From Streptomyces lunaelactis (lineage in GTDB: Bacteria > Actinomycetota > Actinomycetes > Streptomycetales > Streptomycetaceae), in the NCBI RefSeq assembly GCF_003054555.1, contig NZ_CP026304.1, forward strand, positions 4,526,001 through 4,590,000: a stretch of 64,000 bases of DNA. Reading direction: 5' to 3'. Of this stretch, positions 1-8,703 are shown piece after piece. The translations under genes were made by a program, and so were the position numbers. Numbering within the stretch: position 1 is the first letter of the stretch; the number at the start of each line of letters is the position of its first letter. Below the pieces are notes generated by a model. That model made no database searches. It was not told where the DNA came from and worked only from the letters and a program-made list of their open reading frames with translations.

Positions 1-23
1 CGAGTGGCCGGCGGCTATGGCGC

Positions 24-809
24 TCAGGACATGGACTGTGCCGCCGAGGCCGGAGGCGTACGGCTCACCGTCCGGCCCAACGCGGCCGCGGCCCGCGCGA
101 ACTTGGCGGCGTCCACCACGGCCGCACCACCCAGGTCGTTGTTGAAGTACACATACACTTCGTCCTCGTCCGGCCAGGCGTCGGCGATGCGTCGGGCCCA
201 GGATTTCAGCGCTTGACGGCCGTAGCGCGGCGGCGGCCCGGCGATGCCGCCGTGAAACCGCACGTACCCCCATGACGCGGTACGCCACAGTGGCGTCACC
301 GGGCGGGACCCTCGATCCGCCCAGCACAGGGCGCTGCCGTGCCGTTCCAGCACCGCCCGGAGCTCCCGCTCCGCTCCCCACCATGAGGTGTGGCGGAATT
401 CAACGGCCACCCGAACCGTGTCGGGGAAGCAGCTCAGGCAGGCGTCCAGAGCCGCGATGTCCTCCCGGAAGTTGGGCGGCAGTTGCAGCAGGACGGGCCC
501 GAGCCGGTCGCCGAGGCCCTCGGCACGATCCGTCAGCCGGCGCACCGGCTCCTCGGGGTCGCGCAGCCGCTTCAGATGGGTCAGATAGCGGCTGGCCTTG
601 ACCGCCATGACGAACCCCTCGGGCGTCCGCTCCCGCCAGGAGGCGAAGATCTCTGTGGTGGGAAGCCGATAGAAGGCATTGTTGTTCTCGACGGTGGCGA
701 AGTGCCGGGCGTACTCCTCCAACCACAGCCGCTGCGGTTGCCCGGGCGGGTAGAGAACGCCGCGCCAGTCCTTGTACTGCCAGCCTGAAGTTCCGACGAG
801 CATGGGCAT
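24..809 (-). CDS. DUF72 (YecE-like) family protein
   Basis: Encodes a 261-residue DUF72 protein, a TIM-barrel family without a settled biochemical role. The family signature GTSGWQYKDW sits at the very N-terminus, followed by a VENNNAFYRLP block and a VEFRHTSWW segment in the middle, all typical of the family, and the length is normal. I start at the ATG at 809 because the family begins close to MLVGTSGW and a purine-rich AGGGA lies about 8 nt upstream; the ATG at 827 would add six unsupported residues. The gene stands alone on its strand. Family is secure, function is not known. Confidence 0.85.
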   Translation of the reverse strand: MPMLVGTSGWQYKDWRGVLYPPGQPQRLWLEEYARHFATVENNNAFYRLPTTEIFASWRERTPEGFVMAVKASRYLTHLKRLRDPEEPVRRLTDRAEGLGDRLGPVLLQLPPNFREDIAALDACLSCFPDTVRVAVEFRHTSWWGAERELRAVLERHGSALCWADRGSRPVTPLWRTASWGYVRFHGGIAGPPPRYGRQALKSWARRIADAWPDEDEVYVYFNNDLGGAAVVDAAKFARAAAALGRTVSRTPPASAAQSMS

Positions 810-944
810 GGTCCGATCCCTGCCCATGAGGCATGGGATATATCGCCTTATTCGGGATGCTCCCCTCCCTGGTCGTCCCCTGCCCGCCGGTGCTCCGGGC
901 GCCGTGGGAGCAGGCTTTTGGCATGGCCATCAAGGATGAACTGG

Positions 945-1616
945 CTATTTCACCGCGGCCAGCGTCGCGTAGACCACGACGTTGCCCTGGTAGCCGGTGT
1001 GCTCGGAGTAACCGCCGCCGCAGGTGATCACCCGCAGTTCGGGCAGGTCGGAGCTGCCGTAGACCTTCTCGTCCGGGAATTCCTTCTTGTCGTAGACCTC
1101 CACGGCGTCAACGGCGAACACCGCCGTGCGCCCGTCTGCGCGACTGATCTCGATGGTGTCGCCCTTGGCCAGGGCACCGAGGTCGTGGAAGACGGCGGGG
1201 CCGGTGCGCGTGTCCACGTGTCCGGCGGTGACGGCTGTCCCTGCTGAGCCGGGAGCCGTGCCGTCGCCGTACCAGCCGGCAAGGCTGGGGTTGTCGGCAG
1301 GCGGGGGCCGTAGCGCCCCCGCCGCGTCGAGGTCCAGTCGTGCCATGGGGGCGTCGACGCCGATGGCGGGGACCTGAAACCGGACCGGATCCGAGGGGGG
1401 CAGCGGCTGGACGGCGGGGAGCGCGGCTGAGGCGGTGCCGCTGGGAGCGGGCCGTACAGAGGTGGAGAAGGCCTGGGCAGCCGAAGGCTGCGGTGGCTGT
1501 TCGTCGCGTGCCACGTTGATCACCAGCACGGTGCCCGCCACCAGGGCACAGGCCAGAAACTTGGCCGAAGGGATGAAGGAGTGTGGGGAAGCGCTGGTCT
1601 GGTGCCCGGTTTCCAT
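945..1616 (-). CDS. class F sortase
   Basis: A 223-residue membrane-anchored cysteine transpeptidase of the class F sortase family, acting outside the membrane on surface proteins. One N-terminal membrane segment (about residues 12-30) is followed by a Pro/Ala linker and the sortase beta-barrel with the TAGHVDT motif (catalytic His) and LRVITCGGG (catalytic Cys). The C-terminal strand GYQGNVVVYATL ends the protein; the usual catalytic Arg of this region is not obvious by eye. The start at 1616 is chosen because it begins directly ahead of the membrane anchor; the longer frame to 1787 overlaps the upstream gene and looks non-coding. It follows its probable partner protein by about 97 bp. Confidence 0.88.
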   Translation of the reverse strand: METGHQTSASPHSFIPSAKFLACALVAGTVLVINVARDEQPPQPSAAQAFSTSVRPAPSGTASAALPAVQPLPPSDPVRFQVPAIGVDAPMARLDLDAAGALRPPPADNPSLAGWYGDGTAPGSAGTAVTAGHVDTRTGPAVFHDLGALAKGDTIEISRADGRTAVFAVDAVEVYDKKEFPDEKVYGSSDLPELRVITCGGGYSEHTGYQGNVVVYATLAAVK

Positions 1617-1713
1617 CGCGGTTGAGCCTCTGCTTCGCAGCGGGTGGGGTGGGGCCCTCGCGGCCCCCGGATCGACGCGGTGTCCGGGGGCCGCCGTGGC
1701 GGGAGTTGGGCGG

Positions 1714-2199
1714 TCAGGTTCGGACACCGCTCGGGCGGCGGCGCATCCTGACCACAGCCCCGGCGGCAGCTCCAGCGAGGAGCGCACCGCCCAGGGCGAG
1801 CTGCGTACCCTTGCCGTCGGTCCCGAAACCGGCGTCGACCGCGCCGCTCGGGGTGCGGGCGGTGATCTCGTGCGTATCGGTGACCTTGACCCGCGGTGGG
1901 CACTTCACGGTGACTGCGTGGATGCCGGGCCCGGTCTCTTCCGGGACCTGGAACTGCCCGGTGAGCACCCCCGCCCTGTCACCTGCGAACAGGTGGAACG
2001 CTCCTCCCGCCTCCGACTCGCCCTTGCCGTAGGTCTCCTTGCCGCAGGCGGTCGTACTGACGGTGACCGTGGAGCCCGGGGAGGCGTTCCCCGGGCGGAT
2101 GCGGATGCCTGAGTCATCGGCGGCGACAGCGGCCGGGACCGACAGAACAAGGGCACCGACAACCAGGCCGATACCTACACCAACGCGTGTGCTGAGCAT
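1714..2199 (-). CDS. secreted, C-terminally anchored protein paired with the class F sortase
   Basis: A 161-residue exported protein with a clear signal peptide (hydrophobic run about 8-24, Ala-rich cleavage region near 27), an extracellular beta-type domain of about 100 residues, and a second hydrophobic segment near 133-150 followed by an Arg-rich tail. This layout (signal peptide, Ig-like or jelly-roll-like stretch, TM, basic tail) resembles sorted proteins, but no LPXTG-like motif is visible before the second TM, so covalent anchoring is uncertain. It lies immediately upstream of the class F sortase on the same strand, a pairing common in Streptomyces. Product role is unknown. Confidence 0.7.
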   Translation of the reverse strand: MLSTRVGVGIGLVVGALVLSVPAAVAADDSGIRIRPGNASPGSTVTVSTTACGKETYGKGESEAGGAFHLFAGDRAGVLTGQFQVPEETGPGIHAVTVKCPPRVKVTDTHEITARTPSGAVDAGFGTDGKGTQLALGGALLAGAAAGAVVRMRRRPSGVRT

Positions 2200-2746
2200 G
2201 CGGATCCTCCAACGGAGCAGTGTCCGGCCTGTCTGCGCGGCGCCTCTGCTGTGCTCCGTTCATGAGGCAACCGACAGTCCGTCAGCACCGCAACCTGACG
2301 CATCGGCATATGTGTCACCCGGGCAGGCGTAGCGTCTCCTCGCCCTTGATCGTTTACGCAGGTCACAGGAGCTGAGACCGTCACGGTGGAGGAATCACCA
2401 GAGGGACGGCGAACGGGCTAGGGATGTTCCTTCGTGTTGCGTTGCTGGTAGGTCTCTCGGTCGAAAGGCGGATTGCCCAGCACCGGCCACGTGAGCGACG
2501 GGCCGCCGAGCAGACACGTTCGACCAGCAGCCGCCTGCCGTGAACGGTCAGCGGCCTCGGCACCGAGGGCATCCGCTGGGTCCGCGATCTGATGAAGTCC
2601 CTTGCGGCACAGGGACGTACGGCTCAAAAACGGGACGCCCGTACCGGTTCCCACGCGAAGAGTGCCCCCGCCACGGCCCAGACAGCGAATAGACACAGAC
2701 GCGGGATCGTCGGCAGGAACAAGCGGCCGTGCCGCTGGAACCCCTG
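2200..2746. other. intergenic region between two minus-strand units
   Basis: No supported gene in about 550 bases. It must contain the promoter of the secreted-protein/sortase pair (right next to 2199). A short minus-strand stretch at about 2418-2465 reads FDRETYQQRNT and faintly resembles part of an IS5-type transposase, too short to call. Confidence 0.5.
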
Positions 2747-3310
2747 TCATGCCGGGCGCCCCGCGGACCGCAGCAGATAGACGCCGGCGGCGGCCGGGAG
2801 CGCCAGGACGGCCAGGAGGACCGGGATGAATGCTCCGAGGCCGAAGTTCAGCGTGCCCGCGGCGACCACGAACTGCGCCACCACGAACAGCAGCGGCACG
2901 AGGGCGGCCGCCGTCCCGATCACCTTGTCCCGGTGGCGCCACTGCGGCGCGGTCCACAGCCACCAGATCGCGCCGATCAGGACCAGGAGGCCCAGCGGCG
3001 GGGTGAAGATCGTCAGAGGGCCGGACACCGCCAGCAGGCCCAGCATGGCGAGGGTGCGTCCTCGGCTCACTTGCGGAGCAGGGGGCTCCTCGCCGAGCGC
3101 GGTCGCCGCTATCGCGCGCGGGTCGCCGAGGCGTGCGAGCACGGCGCGGATCCCGTCGTGGCCGGAGGCGGACTCCTTCGCGAGTGCCACGGTGATGTGT
3201 TCTTCCAGGTCGGCCAGCAGCTCGTTCCTGCTTTCCGGGCTGAGTCCGGCCGTTTCACGAGTCACGGCGGACAGGTAGTTCTTCACCAGCGGGTGCTCGG
3301 TGATTGTCAT
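2747..3310 (-). CDS. HAAS-domain (DUF1700-like) membrane protein
   Basis: A 187-residue protein whose first 70 residues form the HAAS signature: HPLVKNYLSAV, then ESRNELLADLEEHI and GDPRAIAATAL. This N-terminal helical domain is regularly encoded next to PadR regulators. Three or more hydrophobic segments follow (about 85-105, 110-130, 140-180), so the protein sits in the membrane. AGGAGA lies upstream of the ATG at 3310. It starts 12 bases after the PadR stop and is almost certainly cotranscribed with it; in such pairs the PadR protein controls the operon and the membrane protein is thought to sense or transmit an envelope signal. The exact signal is unknown. Confidence 0.85.
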   Translation of the reverse strand: MTITEHPLVKNYLSAVTRETAGLSPESRNELLADLEEHITVALAKESASGHDGIRAVLARLGDPRAIAATALGEEPPAPQVSRGRTLAMLGLLAVSGPLTIFTPPLGLLVLIGAIWWLWTAPQWRHRDKVIGTAAALVPLLFVVAQFVVAAGTLNFGLGAFIPVLLAVLALPAAAGVYLLRSAGRPA

Positions 3311-3322
3311 GGCGGTCTCCTG

Positions 3323-3676
3323 TCAGTCGGTGATGAAGTGGTCGACCGCGTCACGGAAGTGCGGCCAGATGGCGGTGAACTCCTTCAGCGCCGTGTGCCC
3401 CGATGGCGTCAGTTCGTAGTAGCGCCGGGGCGGCCCGCTGGGGGACTCCTCCCAGTGGGTCTCCACCAGTCCGTCACGGCGCAGCCGCGACAGCAGGGGG
3501 TAGATGGTCCCTTGGCTCGTGACCATGACGTTCACCGCGCCGAGGGTTTCGAGCAACTCCACGCCGTAGCACGGGCCATCCCGCAAGATCGCAAGCACGC
3601 AGTACTCCAGCACCCCCTTACGGAGCTGGCTCTCCGCCTTGCCTGCGACGGGCTTACCTGTGATGTCAGGTTCCAT
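3323..3676 (-). CDS. PadR family transcriptional regulator
   Basis: A 117-residue winged-helix regulator of the PadR family. The DNA-binding domain spans about residues 12-90: LRKGVLEYCVLAILRDGPCYGVELLETL, then the GTIYPLLSRLRRDGLV recognition helix and the wing PPRRYYELTPSGHTAL. The short C-terminal helix fits the small PadR subgroup. Three in-frame ATGs occur at 3685 and 3676 and I prefer 3676, because a well-placed promoter (TTGGAC, 18 bp, TACTAT) would start transcription on that codon, giving a leaderless mRNA. An ATGCA-T-TGCAT palindrome covers the start region and is a candidate autoregulatory site. Operon with the HAAS-domain gene. Confidence 0.9.
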   Translation of the reverse strand: MEPDITGKPVAGKAESQLRKGVLEYCVLAILRDGPCYGVELLETLGAVNVMVTSQGTIYPLLSRLRRDGLVETHWEESPSGPPRRYYELTPSGHTALKEFTAIWPHFRDAVDHFITD

Positions 3677-3713
3677 GCATTGCATAGTACCTGGTTATCT
3701 CCAGCAGGTCCAA
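3674..3713 (-). promoter_or_regulatory. probable leaderless padR promoter with overlapping palindrome
   Basis: On the minus strand, TTGGAC (3713-3708), an 18-bp spacer and TACTAT (3689-3684) resemble a vegetative promoter. Counting seven bases on places the start of transcription at the ATG at 3676. The palindrome ATGCA-T-TGCAT at 3675-3685 lies over the -10/start region, where a repressor would block transcription. Confidence 0.5.
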
Positions 3714-4011
3714 GGTGATGTTGGCACGTCTACCGAGCGGCGCCTGGGCCCGCGTCGCGGCCCCCGGCAGTACCGAAGTAGAGCGGCGGCGCTGGATGAA
3801 TGCCGGAGGATCAGGGACAAGTACCCAGGGCTGAATGTCGAGTTCACGTCCCTGGGCAGCGAGGCCGTGACGCTGAACCTTGACCGATTGCCACTGAAAC
3901 TCGACCGGCAACGGTCTGTGTGGCCGGCCCTCTGGGAGTGGCTGCCCGAGTTCTGGGGCCGGCGGTCCACCCCACACCGGTGGCGTCGGTACCGGCTGGG
4001 ACACTCCCACC
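3714..4011. other. intergenic region with possible coding remnant
   Basis: No complete gene. On the plus strand, about 3770-3960 reads as plausible protein in one frame (LDECRRIRDKYPGLNVEF, then LWEWLPEFWGRR) but without a credible start or a stop of its own; it may be a gene remnant. The end of the region carries the upstream signals of the 4012 gene. Confidence 0.3.
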
Positions 4012-4509
4012 ATGGACACCACACCCGAGCACATAGGCTCCCGGACAGCGGCCGGATGGACCGTCGCGCTCGCGGGCCTCGGAGCAGTCACCGGCTTCGT
4101 CTGGGACGGGCCGTTCCTCGCCGTCGCCTGCGCCCTCTCCCTGGGAGGCGGCGCCGCCCTGGGCACGATCCTGTCCCGCCGTCGAATGATCGCAACCATT
4201 CGGGAAGGCCACGGGAAGGCCGCCGCGCTCGGGTACGCCGACGGAATCGGGGACATGGTGGTGCTGGGGATATCCGCGTACAGGGCCTCCGTCTTTCCGC
4301 TGTCCGGCCCCGACGCAGTAGACCCCGCCGAGCGCAGGGCGCGCCGTAAGGCCGCCTACCACCTCACGGCCGCCGACGGGCTTCCCCACCACATTCGTGA
4401 GGCCGCGGCCGCCGCTCTCGAAGCGATCGATGACGCGCGTGACCGCGACACCCGGTCCGCCATCGAGGACCTCATGAAGGCCGTCCAGGAGCAGCGCCGC
4501 CGCACGTGA
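4012..4509 (+). CDS. hypothetical membrane protein
   Basis: A 165-residue protein I do not recognise. Two adjacent hydrophobic segments at about residues 15-32 and 35-52 form a hairpin anchor, ending in SRRRM; the remaining 110 residues are hydrophilic, charged and predicted helical, with an RRARRKAAYHLTAADGLPHHIREAA stretch and a basic tail EQRRRT. This suggests a small membrane-anchored cytoplasmic helical domain. It is flanked by a PadR/HAAS unit on the other strand and by an XRE regulator 180 bases downstream, and looks monocistronic. The reading frame has normal codon bias for the region, so I regard it as real. Confidence 0.65.
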   Translation: MDTTPEHIGSRTAAGWTVALAGLGAVTGFVWDGPFLAVACALSLGGGAALGTILSRRRMIATIREGHGKAAALGYADGIGDMVVLGISAYRASVFPLSGPDAVDPAERRARRKAAYHLTAADGLPHHIREAAAAALEAIDDARDRDTRSAIEDLMKAVQEQRRRT

Positions 4510-4689
4510 CCGCAGCCGGACCGGGACGGTAGTCCCCTGCCCATGCGTGTTCCCGTCCTCGCTCCCGCCGCTCCCCTGCGGCCGCCCAGGAAAGACCATC
4601 ACCACGATTGCGGCGCGGTCTCGGCGGGCGTCGTGCCTGTTACTTCCAGGGGCAGGCTAGGAGATGGAGGCCGGACCATACTCGGTCGC

Positions 4690-5610
4690 ATGAACGACAC
4701 AAGGCACGGCAAGTCCCTCCTCGGCGAGTTCTTGTCCACGCGCCGGGCGCAGTTGAAGCCTGCGGACGTGGGGTTGCCGGAGTACGGCGACCGGCGGCGG
4801 GTGCCGGGTCTGCGGCGCGAGGAGCTGGCCCAGCTGGCGGGGGTCAGCGTGGCTTACTACATCCGGTTGGAGCAGGGATTGTCGCGACGCGCGTCGCCGC
4901 AGGTCCTTGATGCACTGGCCACGGCTTTGGGGCTGGACGACGCGGAGCGGCGTCACCTGCACGACCTGGCTGGTGATGGCCGGCAGCAGACTCGCCGGCG
5001 TCGGCTGCCCGCCGAGCGGGTCACCCCGGCGGTGCGCCAGTTGATGGACGCGTTCGGGGACGCACCCGTGGTTGTCCTTGGCCGGCGCTCGGACGTGCTG
5101 GCTTGGAACCGTACCGGGCACGCTCTGTTCGCGGGGCACCTGGACGCCGCCGGTCCGGACCGGGTGGCAGAACGGCCCAACACGGCCCGGCTGGTGTTCC
5201 TGGACGCCCACACGCGGGACCTTTATGTGGACTGGCCGAGGAAGGCCAGGGATGTGGTGGGCAAGTTGCGGCAGGCGGTCGGCGAATACCCGGACGACCC
5301 ACGTCTGGCGTCCCTGATCGGTGAACTGACTATGCAGAGTCCGCAGTTCGCCGACCTGTGGGCCGAGCATCGGGTGCGGGCCTGGGATCTGGCCGAGTAC
5401 CGGATGCGGCATCCGCTGGTCGGGGAGATGGACGTTCTGCAGCAGTCGATGCCGGTGCCGCGGGGACAGGGGGTCCGGTTGGTCGTGACGACGGCGGCGC
5501 CCGGATCGGCCTCCGAAGCGGCGCTGCAGTTGCTCACCCGGACCCTCCACCCCACCGGGGAGGTGGAGACGGCCGACAGCCCCATCACCCGCACCTCCTC
5601 GCACGCCTGA
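4690..5610 (+). CDS. helix-turn-helix regulator with MmyB-like ligand-binding domain
   Basis: A 306-residue transcription factor. An N-terminal XRE-type helix-turn-helix covers about residues 8-85, with the hallmark RRVPGLRREELAQLAGVS and YYIRLEQG segments. The rest is the MmyB-like domain, a PAS-like fold that binds a small ligand: VLGRRSDVLAWNRTGHALF, then the NTARLVFLD and FADLWAEH motifs seen across this very large actinobacterial family. Start at the ATG at 4690; the frame extends upstream to 4543 without family similarity. Members usually regulate an adjacent oxidoreductase or transporter gene; here the next gene downstream is a DinB-like protein, a possible target. Confidence 0.88.
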   Translation: MNDTRHGKSLLGEFLSTRRAQLKPADVGLPEYGDRRRVPGLRREELAQLAGVSVAYYIRLEQGLSRRASPQVLDALATALGLDDAERRHLHDLAGDGRQQTRRRRLPAERVTPAVRQLMDAFGDAPVVVLGRRSDVLAWNRTGHALFAGHLDAAGPDRVAERPNTARLVFLDAHTRDLYVDWPRKARDVVGKLRQAVGEYPDDPRLASLIGELTMQSPQFADLWAEHRVRAWDLAEYRMRHPLVGEMDVLQQSMPVPRGQGVRLVVTTAAPGSASEAALQLLTRTLHPTGEVETADSPITRTSSHA

Positions 5611-5930
5611 CCCGATCGCATACCTGATCCAACCGCCCGGCTGACGAACCGAACCGAACCGAACCGCAGCCTGCCGGACCATGCGTCACGCCCGGACGGG
5701 CGCCCCGGCGGTTGCCCACTGCCGGTAACCGGGCCGCGAGTGACCTGAGCCGCGCGTGTCACGGCTACCTCGCCGTCGCCGTCGCCGACGACGCTGCCGC
5801 TCGTCCCACCTCCGCAGCAGGGGCACCGACGTGCCCTTGACGGACATGTCCCACCAGGCCGGTGCCCGCGCTCGGCGAGCCGCCGGAACACCCCGTCCTG
5901 CCACCTTTTGACCATGAATGGAGATCTCCC
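5611..5930. other. intergenic region with four tandem CGAAC units
   Basis: No gene seen. Four perfect tandem copies of CGAAC lie at 5645-5664, just after the regulator gene. The rest should hold the promoter of the 5931 gene, whose GGAG ribosome site is at about 5920. Confidence 0.5.
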
Positions 5931-6515
5931 ATGTCCAACACGCCCGTGACGGCTTTCACCGACATCGTCGACACCGTTGCCCACCTGGTCGAGACCGTCG
6001 CCGATGACCAGTGGACCGCGCCCACGCCCTGCTCCGAGTGGAACGTCCAGCAGTTGGTCGACCACCTGGTTACGGGACAGGGGGTGTTCATCGGGGTGAT
6101 GGCCGAACAGTCCACCTCGGAGGGCTCTGAGCAGCCGGACGGCACCGAGCCCACGCCGGCCTCGCTGAAGGCGGCGTTCCGCGAGTCGGCCGGTGCTCTG
6201 GTGACCGCCTTCGCGCAACCCGGAGCTCTGGAGCGCACCGTGCAGGCCCCGATCGGGGCGGTGCCCGGCGCTGTGGCACTGCACCTGCAGACCATCGAGC
6301 ACCTGGTGCACGGCTTCGACCTGGCCCAGGCCACCGGCCGGAAGGCCCTGTTCGACGACACCGCGGTCGAGCGGGAGACCGAGTTCGCCCGCGGCCTGGT
6401 GGCGCAGCTGCCGCCCGCCCCGGACGGCCCGTTCGCACAGTCCCGCACCGCCCCGGCGGATGCCCCCACGATCGACCACCTGGCAGCCCTGCTCGGACGC
6501 GAGATCACCGGCTGA
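5931..6515 (+). CDS. TIGR03086-type DinB-like / mycothiol-dependent maleylpyruvate isomerase N-domain protein
   Basis: A 194-residue protein of the DinB/MDMPI four-helix-bundle superfamily. The motif WTAPTPCSEWNVQQLVDHLV (about residues 26-45) is the conserved metal-site helix of the TIGR03086 group, and a second His-containing helix, LHLQTIEHLVHGFDLAQATG (about 120-140), supplies further ligands. Members are metal-binding, some mycothiol-dependent, and mostly uncharacterised. The ATG at 5931 is preceded by GGAG at good spacing; an upstream in-frame ATG at 5862 lies in non-coding-looking sequence. It may be a target of the upstream MmyB-like regulator. Confidence 0.8.
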   Translation: MSNTPVTAFTDIVDTVAHLVETVADDQWTAPTPCSEWNVQQLVDHLVTGQGVFIGVMAEQSTSEGSEQPDGTEPTPASLKAAFRESAGALVTAFAQPGALERTVQAPIGAVPGAVALHLQTIEHLVHGFDLAQATGRKALFDDTAVERETEFARGLVAQLPPAPDGPFAQSRTAPADAPTIDHLAALLGREITG

Positions 6516-6633
6516 CCTCCCCCGCGCAGCCGGTCCGCCCGTACTCCAACGCCGTCCGCGGCAGCGTCGACGCCGCGCTCAGTCACTCACAGCTTTTCGC
6601 GAAGAACGCATCAACAGACGGAGGAAGATTTCC

Positions 6634-7692
6634 ATGAAGCTCAAGCTCGTGCTCGCTGCCGCCGCTTTCACCGCAGTGCTCACCACTGGTGCGGCCGTCA
6701 TGACGGCCGCAGCCTCCACGGAATCCGGCCGGGACGGACACAGGATCGAGCAGACCCAGGAAACCGCGCGCGCCATCATCAACGCCAAGGGTCCGCAGGT
6801 CTTCCCTCACTCGGTTGACTACAACCGGCAGTCGAAGAACTTCGTCGTCGGCTCGCTGAAGCACAGCACGATTTCCACCGTCGGTCTCGACGGAACGGTG
6901 CGCACCCTCGTCGACGACCCGAGCCTGGTGTCCGTCCAGGCGGTCCGCGTCGACCGCGACAGGCACCGCGTACTGGCCGGCAACGTGGACTACGGCCTTG
7001 CCGACCGCTCGGCCAAGGACACCACGTTCCGTGTCGCCGGAGTCGGCAGCTACGACCTGACCAGCGGAAAGCGTCGCTGGTACGCCGATCTCGCCGCGGT
7101 CGCCGCCGACGGCAAGCAGCACCTGATCGCCGACGTGACGGTGGCGCCCGACGGCACCGCGTACGCCGTCGACCAGCTCACCCCGACGGTGTTCCGCATC
7201 GACCGCAAGGGCCGCGCCTCGGTCCTCCTGCGCAGCGACCTCCTGAAGGGAACGGTCGACGTTCCCAACTTCCTCTCCGGCATCGGGATGACCGCGGTGG
7301 CGTGGACGCCGCAGAACCACCTCATCATCGCCAAGGCCGACGGCTCTCTGGTCCGGGTACCGGTCAACCACCCCGAGCGGGCGCGGAAGGTCGAACTCTC
7401 CAAGCCGCTGGCCGCCCTCACCGCCGGCATCCGGGTGCTGCCGGACGGCTCCATCGCGGCGGTCAGCAGCGGCCTCCTGTCCGGCAAGCCCGCCCAGATC
7501 CAGCGGGTGCGCCCCTGCAGTCAGTGGAAGACCGCCACGGTGACGGTCACCGACACCGTCACCGACCCCGTGACCAGCGGCATCGCCGCCGGCCCCAAGG
7601 GGTCGACCTTCGCTCTCAGCGGCGGGCTGCCCGCCCTGCTCATGGGCAAGCCCAACAACGGATTCACCCTGACCTCCGTCGCGGTCGACTGA
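6634..7692 (+). CDS. secreted beta-propeller protein (ScyD/ScyE or SMP-30-like)
   Basis: A 352-residue exported protein. A signal peptide (MKLKLVLAAAAFTAVLTTG, cleavage near residue 28) is followed by repeats of about 45-50 residues with the pattern typical of a six-bladed propeller: VDYNRQSKNFVVGSL, VRVDRDRHRVLAGN, VTVAPDGTAYAVDQ, VAWTPQNHLIIAKADG, RVLPDGSIAAV. This resembles SMP-30/gluconolactonase-like and ScyD/ScyE-type proteins, but I do not see enough to claim an enzymatic activity. GAGGAAG is well placed before the ATG at 6634; the longer frame from 6460 overlaps the previous gene. Probably a single-gene unit. Confidence 0.72.
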   Translation: MKLKLVLAAAAFTAVLTTGAAVMTAAASTESGRDGHRIEQTQETARAIINAKGPQVFPHSVDYNRQSKNFVVGSLKHSTISTVGLDGTVRTLVDDPSLVSVQAVRVDRDRHRVLAGNVDYGLADRSAKDTTFRVAGVGSYDLTSGKRRWYADLAAVAADGKQHLIADVTVAPDGTAYAVDQLTPTVFRIDRKGRASVLLRSDLLKGTVDVPNFLSGIGMTAVAWTPQNHLIIAKADGSLVRVPVNHPERARKVELSKPLAALTAGIRVLPDGSIAAVSSGLLSGKPAQIQRVRPCSQWKTATVTVTDTVTDPVTSGIAAGPKGSTFALSGGLPALLMGKPNNGFTLTSVAVD

Positions 7693-7984
7693 CACCAGCA
7701 CAACCGTGTGGGTGCCGCAAGGCACATCCACGAGCCGGCGCCGGTTCCGGATCACGCCGAGGAGCTCACGTCGGCAGGCCCCGGCGTACAGCTCGACTCA
7801 TCTGCCGGGCGGGGCCCTGACTCTGGTCGGGGCTCACCCGGCCGGAGTGCACACCGCGACGGCACGGCTCGGCATCGATCACACTGAGGTTCGGGTCGGC
7901 ACGAGCAGATCGTGTTGGACTTCGTTCGAACCGGACGACGTCTCGGTAGCCACGCCCGAACACAGATGGATACGGGGGATACAC

Positions 7985-8692
7985 ATGGATGTGCCCATCG
8001 GGTCCGAGGAGTGGCCCGCGCGCAGTCTGCTGGGGATGTTGTCGCCACCGGCCCGGCGGGAACTGCTCGGCCTGGGTACCCGGGCGCGGTTCGAGGCGGG
8101 TGCCGTGCTGCTCAGAGAGGGAGCGGACGACCAGCACGTGTTGCTGCTGCTGTCCGGCTTCGCCAAGGTCACGGCGACCGTGGAGAACGGTGAGGGTTCG
8201 CTCCTCGCGGTCCGGGCCGCCGGGGACACGGTGGGCGAGATGGCCCCGATGACCGGCGCCCCGCGCTCCGCGACGGTCACTGCCTGCCGCCCGCTGACCG
8301 CCCGGGTGCTGCAGGGCGGCGCACTGCGGGGCTTGCTGTTGCGCCGCCCCGAGGTCTCCCTGGCCCTGACCGCCATCGTCGCCGACCGGCTGCGCTGGGC
8401 GAATCGGCGGCGGTTGGACTTCCGCGGGTATCCGGCGAAGGTGCGGCTGGCCCGGCTGCTGGTGGAACTCGCCGTGTCCTACGGATCGTCCGGGCCCGGC
8501 GGCGTGGTGATCGGCTGCCGACTGACACAGCCTGAGCTGGCCACCCTGGTCGGCGCTGCCGAGACGACCGTCCACAAGGTGCTGCGTGAACTCCGCGACG
8601 AGGGCCTGTTGGTGACCGGCTACCGTTCCACCACCATCCGGGACCTGCCACGGCTCAGACAGCTCGCGGACCTGGCAGGCGAAGGGCCGTAG
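7985..8692 (+). CDS. Crp/Fnr family regulator with intact cyclic-nucleotide pocket
   Basis: A 235-residue transcription factor. The N-terminal cyclic-nucleotide-binding beta-roll (about residues 15-125) keeps the phosphate-binding cassette, with VGEMAP (Glu85) and APRSATVTA (Arg94), the residues that hold the cyclic phosphate and ribose in Crp. The C-terminal winged helix (about 145-225) has LTQPELATLVGAAETTVHKVL as its helix-turn-helix. The start at 7985 gives the normal family length; the frame upstream to 7706 shows no family similarity. Its stop is only 11 bases from the stop of the convergent PycTM-like gene, and a nucleotide-cyclase homologue lies just beyond, suggesting a shared nucleotide signal. 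That link is inference. Confidence 0.88.
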   Translation: MDVPIGSEEWPARSLLGMLSPPARRELLGLGTRARFEAGAVLLREGADDQHVLLLLSGFAKVTATVENGEGSLLAVRAAGDTVGEMAPMTGAPRSATVTACRPLTARVLQGGALRGLLLRRPEVSLALTAIVADRLRWANRRRLDFRGYPAKVRLARLLVELAVSYGSSGPGGVVIGCRLTQPELATLVGAAETTVHKVLRELRDEGLLVTGYRSTTIRDLPRLRQLADLAGEGP

Positions 8693-8703
8693 CTGAGTCG
8701 ACG

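Noticed and set aside
2418..2465. Possible IS5-type transposase tail
   Set aside because: Only about 15 codons (FDRETYQQRNT) resemble the family and the catalytic part is absent; too short to support a mobile element.
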